From JBBDIX01 sp050486225 (lineage in GTDB: Bacteria; Actinomycetota; Nitriliruptoria; Nitriliruptorales; Nitriliruptoraceae): a DNA stretch of 57,401 nt. Position numbers and translations under genes: made by a program. The stretch is from NCBI GenBank assembly GCA_050486225.1, contig JBJHCV010000013.1:1-57401 (forward strand), given 5' to 3'. Under the pieces are notes generated by a model. That model was not told where the DNA came from. It was given only the letters and a program-made list of their open reading frames with translations, and ran no database searches. Shown one piece after another: positions 55,070-57,401 of this stretch. Numbering within the stretch: position 1 is the first letter of the stretch; each line of letters opens with the position of its first letter.

Positions 55070-56107
55070 ATGTCGCGTCAGGTCGATCCGAGCACGATCG
55101 TCGTCAACCGGTTCGTGGCACACCAGGTGCCGCGGCTGAAGGGTGAGGACGACGACCGGCCGATCCGGTACAGCGTCTCCGTCCCGGATCTGCCCACTGA
55201 CACGCTGGAGTTCTTCGCGGGACGGCTGAAGGTGACGCTGCTTGACTCGGGGCAGAACGTCGAGATCGACGAAAGCCTCGAGTCGCCCCAGATGCCCGGC
55301 CATGTCGAGTCGTTCCTGACTTCGGACGAAGCGGACCTCCTTGAGGTGAGCATGCACGCGGCGCAACTGCTCCTTGAGGCGCAGCCGGCGACCAAGTGGG
55401 AGGACGAGAGCATCCTGGCTGTGATGGACGTCACGGTTGACGGCCAGCCGGGTGTGGCAATCGCCAAGCTCGAGCAGGAGGAGGGCGTCGAGTTCGAGGA
55501 AGCCAAGGTGGATGGCGGGACCACCCTGGTCGTGTCGATCAACGACCACCTGCTGCTGACCGAGAACACGCGAGTGTTCAAGGCGGGGGTCTACCGGATG
55601 GAGGACGGTGCGGCTGTGGGTGTCGTCTGCGACATCCAGCAGGGGGAACGCACCACGCTCGCCAGGTACTTCCTGCGCGACTTCCTGGGCTCGCGCCATC
55701 AGATAAGCCCAGCGCGCACTACCAGGGCGTTCGCGGCGGTCGTTGAGCGCTATGTCAGTGAGAAGGTCGCGGACCCGGAGCAGAAACTGCAGATCGATGC
55801 CGCCCTGAGGGCGGAACTCGCCTCAGCAAGGCCGAAGATCGCTCCGAGCAAGTTCATCCAGGTGCACGTCCCGGAGGAGCATCGCGGGGGTATGCATAAG
55901 GCGATCACCGAAGCGGGATTGCCGACCGCGTCGTTCGACAAAGACATTGCTCTGGTCGAGCGTCGCCAGAAGCGAACGAGTTACACGACCGCCAGCGGCA
56001 TCAAGCTCAGCGGACCGGCCGAAGCCATGGCAGAGCGTGTGGAGACTGGCGAAGACGAGAAGGGCCCCTACCTGATCATCCGGGACCGCCTCACGCGGGT
56101 CGGGTGA
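55070..56107 (+). CDS. NdpA-like (37-kD) nucleoid-associated protein
   Basis: 345 aa from ATG 55070, with CGGGAG 7 nt upstream. It is NdpA/YejK-like: a beta-rich N-terminal half (DQ-type core GVAIAKLEQEEG, and NTRVFKAGVYR), the IQQGERTTLARYFLRDFLGSRH segment typical of the family, then a C-terminal helical part. YejK proteins associate with the nucleoid in proteobacteria. Codons are richer in A (for example AAGAAGCGAAC) than in neighbouring genes, suggesting transfer. It is followed after 3 bp by the RelA/SpoT gene. Confidence 0.75.
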   Translation: MSRQVDPSTIVVNRFVAHQVPRLKGEDDDRPIRYSVSVPDLPTDTLEFFAGRLKVTLLDSGQNVEIDESLESPQMPGHVESFLTSDEADLLEVSMHAAQLLLEAQPATKWEDESILAVMDVTVDGQPGVAIAKLEQEEGVEFEEAKVDGGTTLVVSINDHLLLTENTRVFKAGVYRMEDGAAVGVVCDIQQGERTTLARYFLRDFLGSRHQISPARTTRAFAAVVERYVSEKVADPEQKLQIDAALRAELASARPKIAPSKFIQVHVPEEHRGGMHKAITEAGLPTASFDKDIALVERRQKRTSYTTASGIKLSGPAEAMAERVETGEDEKGPYLIIRDRLTRVG

Positions 56108-56110
56108 CCC

Positions 56111-57088
56111 ATGGCGGTCGATGCCCAGGGCCTGACTGACGCGTACAGGGCGATCGAACCGCAGCTCGAAGCTCTCCGCGAACGCATGGAGACGCTGCTC
56201 AAGGAGGTCGCCTCGGAGCTCGGCATTGAGCATCCGCGGATCGAAGGGCGCGTGAAGACGCTCGATTCCCTGCTTTTGAAGACGTGCCGTCGCGAGGTGG
56301 AAGGCCGGCCGTGGCATGACCCCATCACAGAGGCAAGCGACAAGGTCGGGCTTCGCGTGGACGTGGTCTACCGCGGCGACGTCGATCGGCTCGTCCAGGA
56401 GATTGTCAACGCTGACCGCTGGGAAGGCACACCGCGCGTTGACGACAAGGAGAAGGCCCTCGGAGTCGACAAGCTCGGCTACCAGGGCGTCCACATCGAC
56501 GTCGTCCCGCGCGACCGGCCGGCCGGGCTGGTCGGCGACGCGGCCACGTGCGAGATCCAGGTGCGCACCAACGCGCAGTCCGCCTGGGCGATGGGCGTGC
56601 ACGACCTGATCTACAAGGGCGCACCTGCCGACGACGAGCTGATACGCCAAGTGAACCGTCTCACCGTGCTGTTAGAGTTGGTCGACAAGGAAGTCGAGGA
56701 TGCGCGGGAAGCCATCTTGAACGGGGAGAAGTACCCCGTGGTCGAGCTCATCGCCGAGCTCCAGCGCCTGCGCGTCCACTTCACGACCGAGACGTCGGAC
56801 GAGGCGCTGACCCGCGACGTGGTGACCTCGCTCGTGGAGCCCGCTGACGCGCACAACCTGCAAGCAAGTGTCCATGAGTTCGTTGCGCAGAACGACGACC
56901 GCGTCCGGGGCGTGCTCACCCGTCCCGGACCGCCCCTGGCTCGCCAGCCCGAGGCCCTGTTGGTCTTCATGTTGCTGGACGGGGATCCGTACGCAATCCA
57001 GGAGCGATGGGCCGACGCTGGCTTCCCGGACAGCATTCTCCAGACGCTCGCCGCTGAGTGGGGGGTCACCCTACCGGCACCTCTCTAG
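56111..57088 (+). CDS. Stand-alone RelA/SpoT-type (p)ppGpp synthetase-like protein
   Basis: 325 aa from ATG 56111, 3 bp after the NdpA-like stop. The synthetase domain (~30-200) has RxKxxxSxxxK (Arg47, Lys49, Ser53, Lys57), DxxGxR (Asp77, Gly80, Arg82), YxxxH (Tyr124, His128), EIQxRT (Glu148) and WAxxxHxxxYK (Trp159, His164). So the usual catalytic residues are present. There is no hydrolase HD, TGS or ACT domain. The ~125-residue C-terminus has no recognised domain. It may make ppGpp or another pyrophosphorylated nucleotide. See findings. Confidence 0.85.
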   Translation: MAVDAQGLTDAYRAIEPQLEALRERMETLLKEVASELGIEHPRIEGRVKTLDSLLLKTCRREVEGRPWHDPITEASDKVGLRVDVVYRGDVDRLVQEIVNADRWEGTPRVDDKEKALGVDKLGYQGVHIDVVPRDRPAGLVGDAATCEIQVRTNAQSAWAMGVHDLIYKGAPADDELIRQVNRLTVLLELVDKEVEDAREAILNGEKYPVVELIAELQRLRVHFTTETSDEALTRDVVTSLVEPADAHNLQASVHEFVAQNDDRVRGVLTRPGPPLARQPEALLVFMLLDGDPYAIQERWADAGFPDSILQTLAAEWGVTLPAPL

Positions 57089-57336
57089 TCTGTGGCGGAG
57101 TCCGATGGAAGACGTGTCCGCGAGCCCGTCGAGCGGTACCCCCGGCCCGAGACGGCTCTGACTCAGCTCAGCCGCCCCGATGATTGCGGGCGTTGAGTGA
57201 TCCGAGGACGCGCTAGCACCACGGGTGCGTGAACGCGTTGCTAGTCGCGAGAGCGTTGGCTGCCGGACGTGAATGGGACTGCCCCAGCTTTGGTTGACAT
57301 CTATCGTGAGCGGATGCTCACGGGAAGGATGTCGCA
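57089..57336. other. Noncoding region before IS3-type gene
   Basis: 248 bp. A possible hairpin at 57153-57174 (CGGCT/AGCCG) could end the RelA/SpoT operon. From about 57274 the sequence TGGGACTGCCCC looks like an IS terminal repeat, but its mate is outside the window. Confidence 0.45.
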
Positions 57337-57401
57337 ATGCCGAAGCGTTTCCCGCCCGAGTTCAGACGTGACGTGGTCGAGGTTGCCCGCTCAAGCGGGT
57401 T
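57274..57401 (+). mobile_element. Left end of an IS3-type insertion sequence (cut by window end)
   Basis: A TG-initiated GC-rich end (57274 onward) precedes a transposase OrfA start. The right end and the second reading frame are beyond the window, so the boundary is provisional. Confidence 0.5.
57337..57401 (+). CDS. IS3-family transposase OrfA, N-terminal fragment
   Basis: The first 21 codons are readable and begin MPKRFPPEFRRDVVEVAR, the typical start of IS3-type OrfA helix-turn-helix proteins. GGAAGGAT about 8-12 nt upstream is the RBS. It is truncated by the window edge. Confidence 0.7.
   Translation, partial: MPKRFPPEFRRDVVEVARSSG

Overview
The window is GC-rich bacterial chromosome from an actinomycete-type organism. 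Pointers are GTG/TTG starts, very high third-position G/C, a mycothiol S-conjugate amidase (Mca), an LppM-like lipoprotein, and two gene neighbourhoods also known from Mycobacterium: O-methyltransferase / htrA / tatB / mrp, and the trio DUF2342 metalloprotease / YlbL-like Lon-domain protease / UPF0182. I cannot name the genus; a deep-branching actinomycete is an inference. The first ~120 bases are G/C homopolymer-rich and look like a contig edge.

Layout. 1-3.9 kb: two tandem paralogous substrate-binding lipoproteins, each with its own near-identical promoter, 5' hairpin leader and terminator, followed by a convergent HutC-type GntR regulator. 4-10.4 kb: housekeeping (PepA, FlK-like thioesterase, membrane protein, O-methyltransferase, HtrA, TatB, PAP2 phosphatase). 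10.5-15.7 kb: a catabolic-looking operon (AprA-like flavoprotein, dicluster ferredoxin, small acidic protein, split transketolase, beta-hydroxyacid dehydrogenase), faced by an FCD-GntR gene cotranscribed with mrp. 17.9-34.6 kb: mixed housekeeping (LppM-like lipoprotein, PHP phosphoesterase, FHA-LuxR regulator, DEAD-box helicase, DUF885, SpoU methylase, FxsA, histidine kinase, CinA-N/Mca/MFS/GNAT run, redoxin). 34.7-39.8 kb: GltS-type symporter and a MacA-MacB-type export operon whose MacA gene has an in-frame amber codon. 40.1-48.1 kb: RHH-Doc toxin-antitoxin pair joined to a YyaL/DUF255 gene, alpha/beta hydrolase, CPA2-Usp antiporter, degenerate Fic protein, HAD phosphatase. 48.1-48.7 kb: noncoding DNA with a cluster of DnaA-box-like sites. 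48.7-54.3 kb: DUF2342, YlbL-like protease, UPF0182. 54.4 kb to the end: initiator tRNA, then compositionally different DNA carrying a NdpA-like nucleoid protein gene, a stand-alone RelA/SpoT synthetase gene and the start of an IS3-type transposase.

The most interesting parts are the NdpA-RelA/SpoT pair next to the initiator tRNA (a candidate accessory stress or defence module), the flavoprotein/ferredoxin/split-transketolase operon with a promoter overlapped by an inverted repeat, the DnaA-box-like cluster, and the duplicated lipoprotein cassettes with matching promoter and leader architecture.
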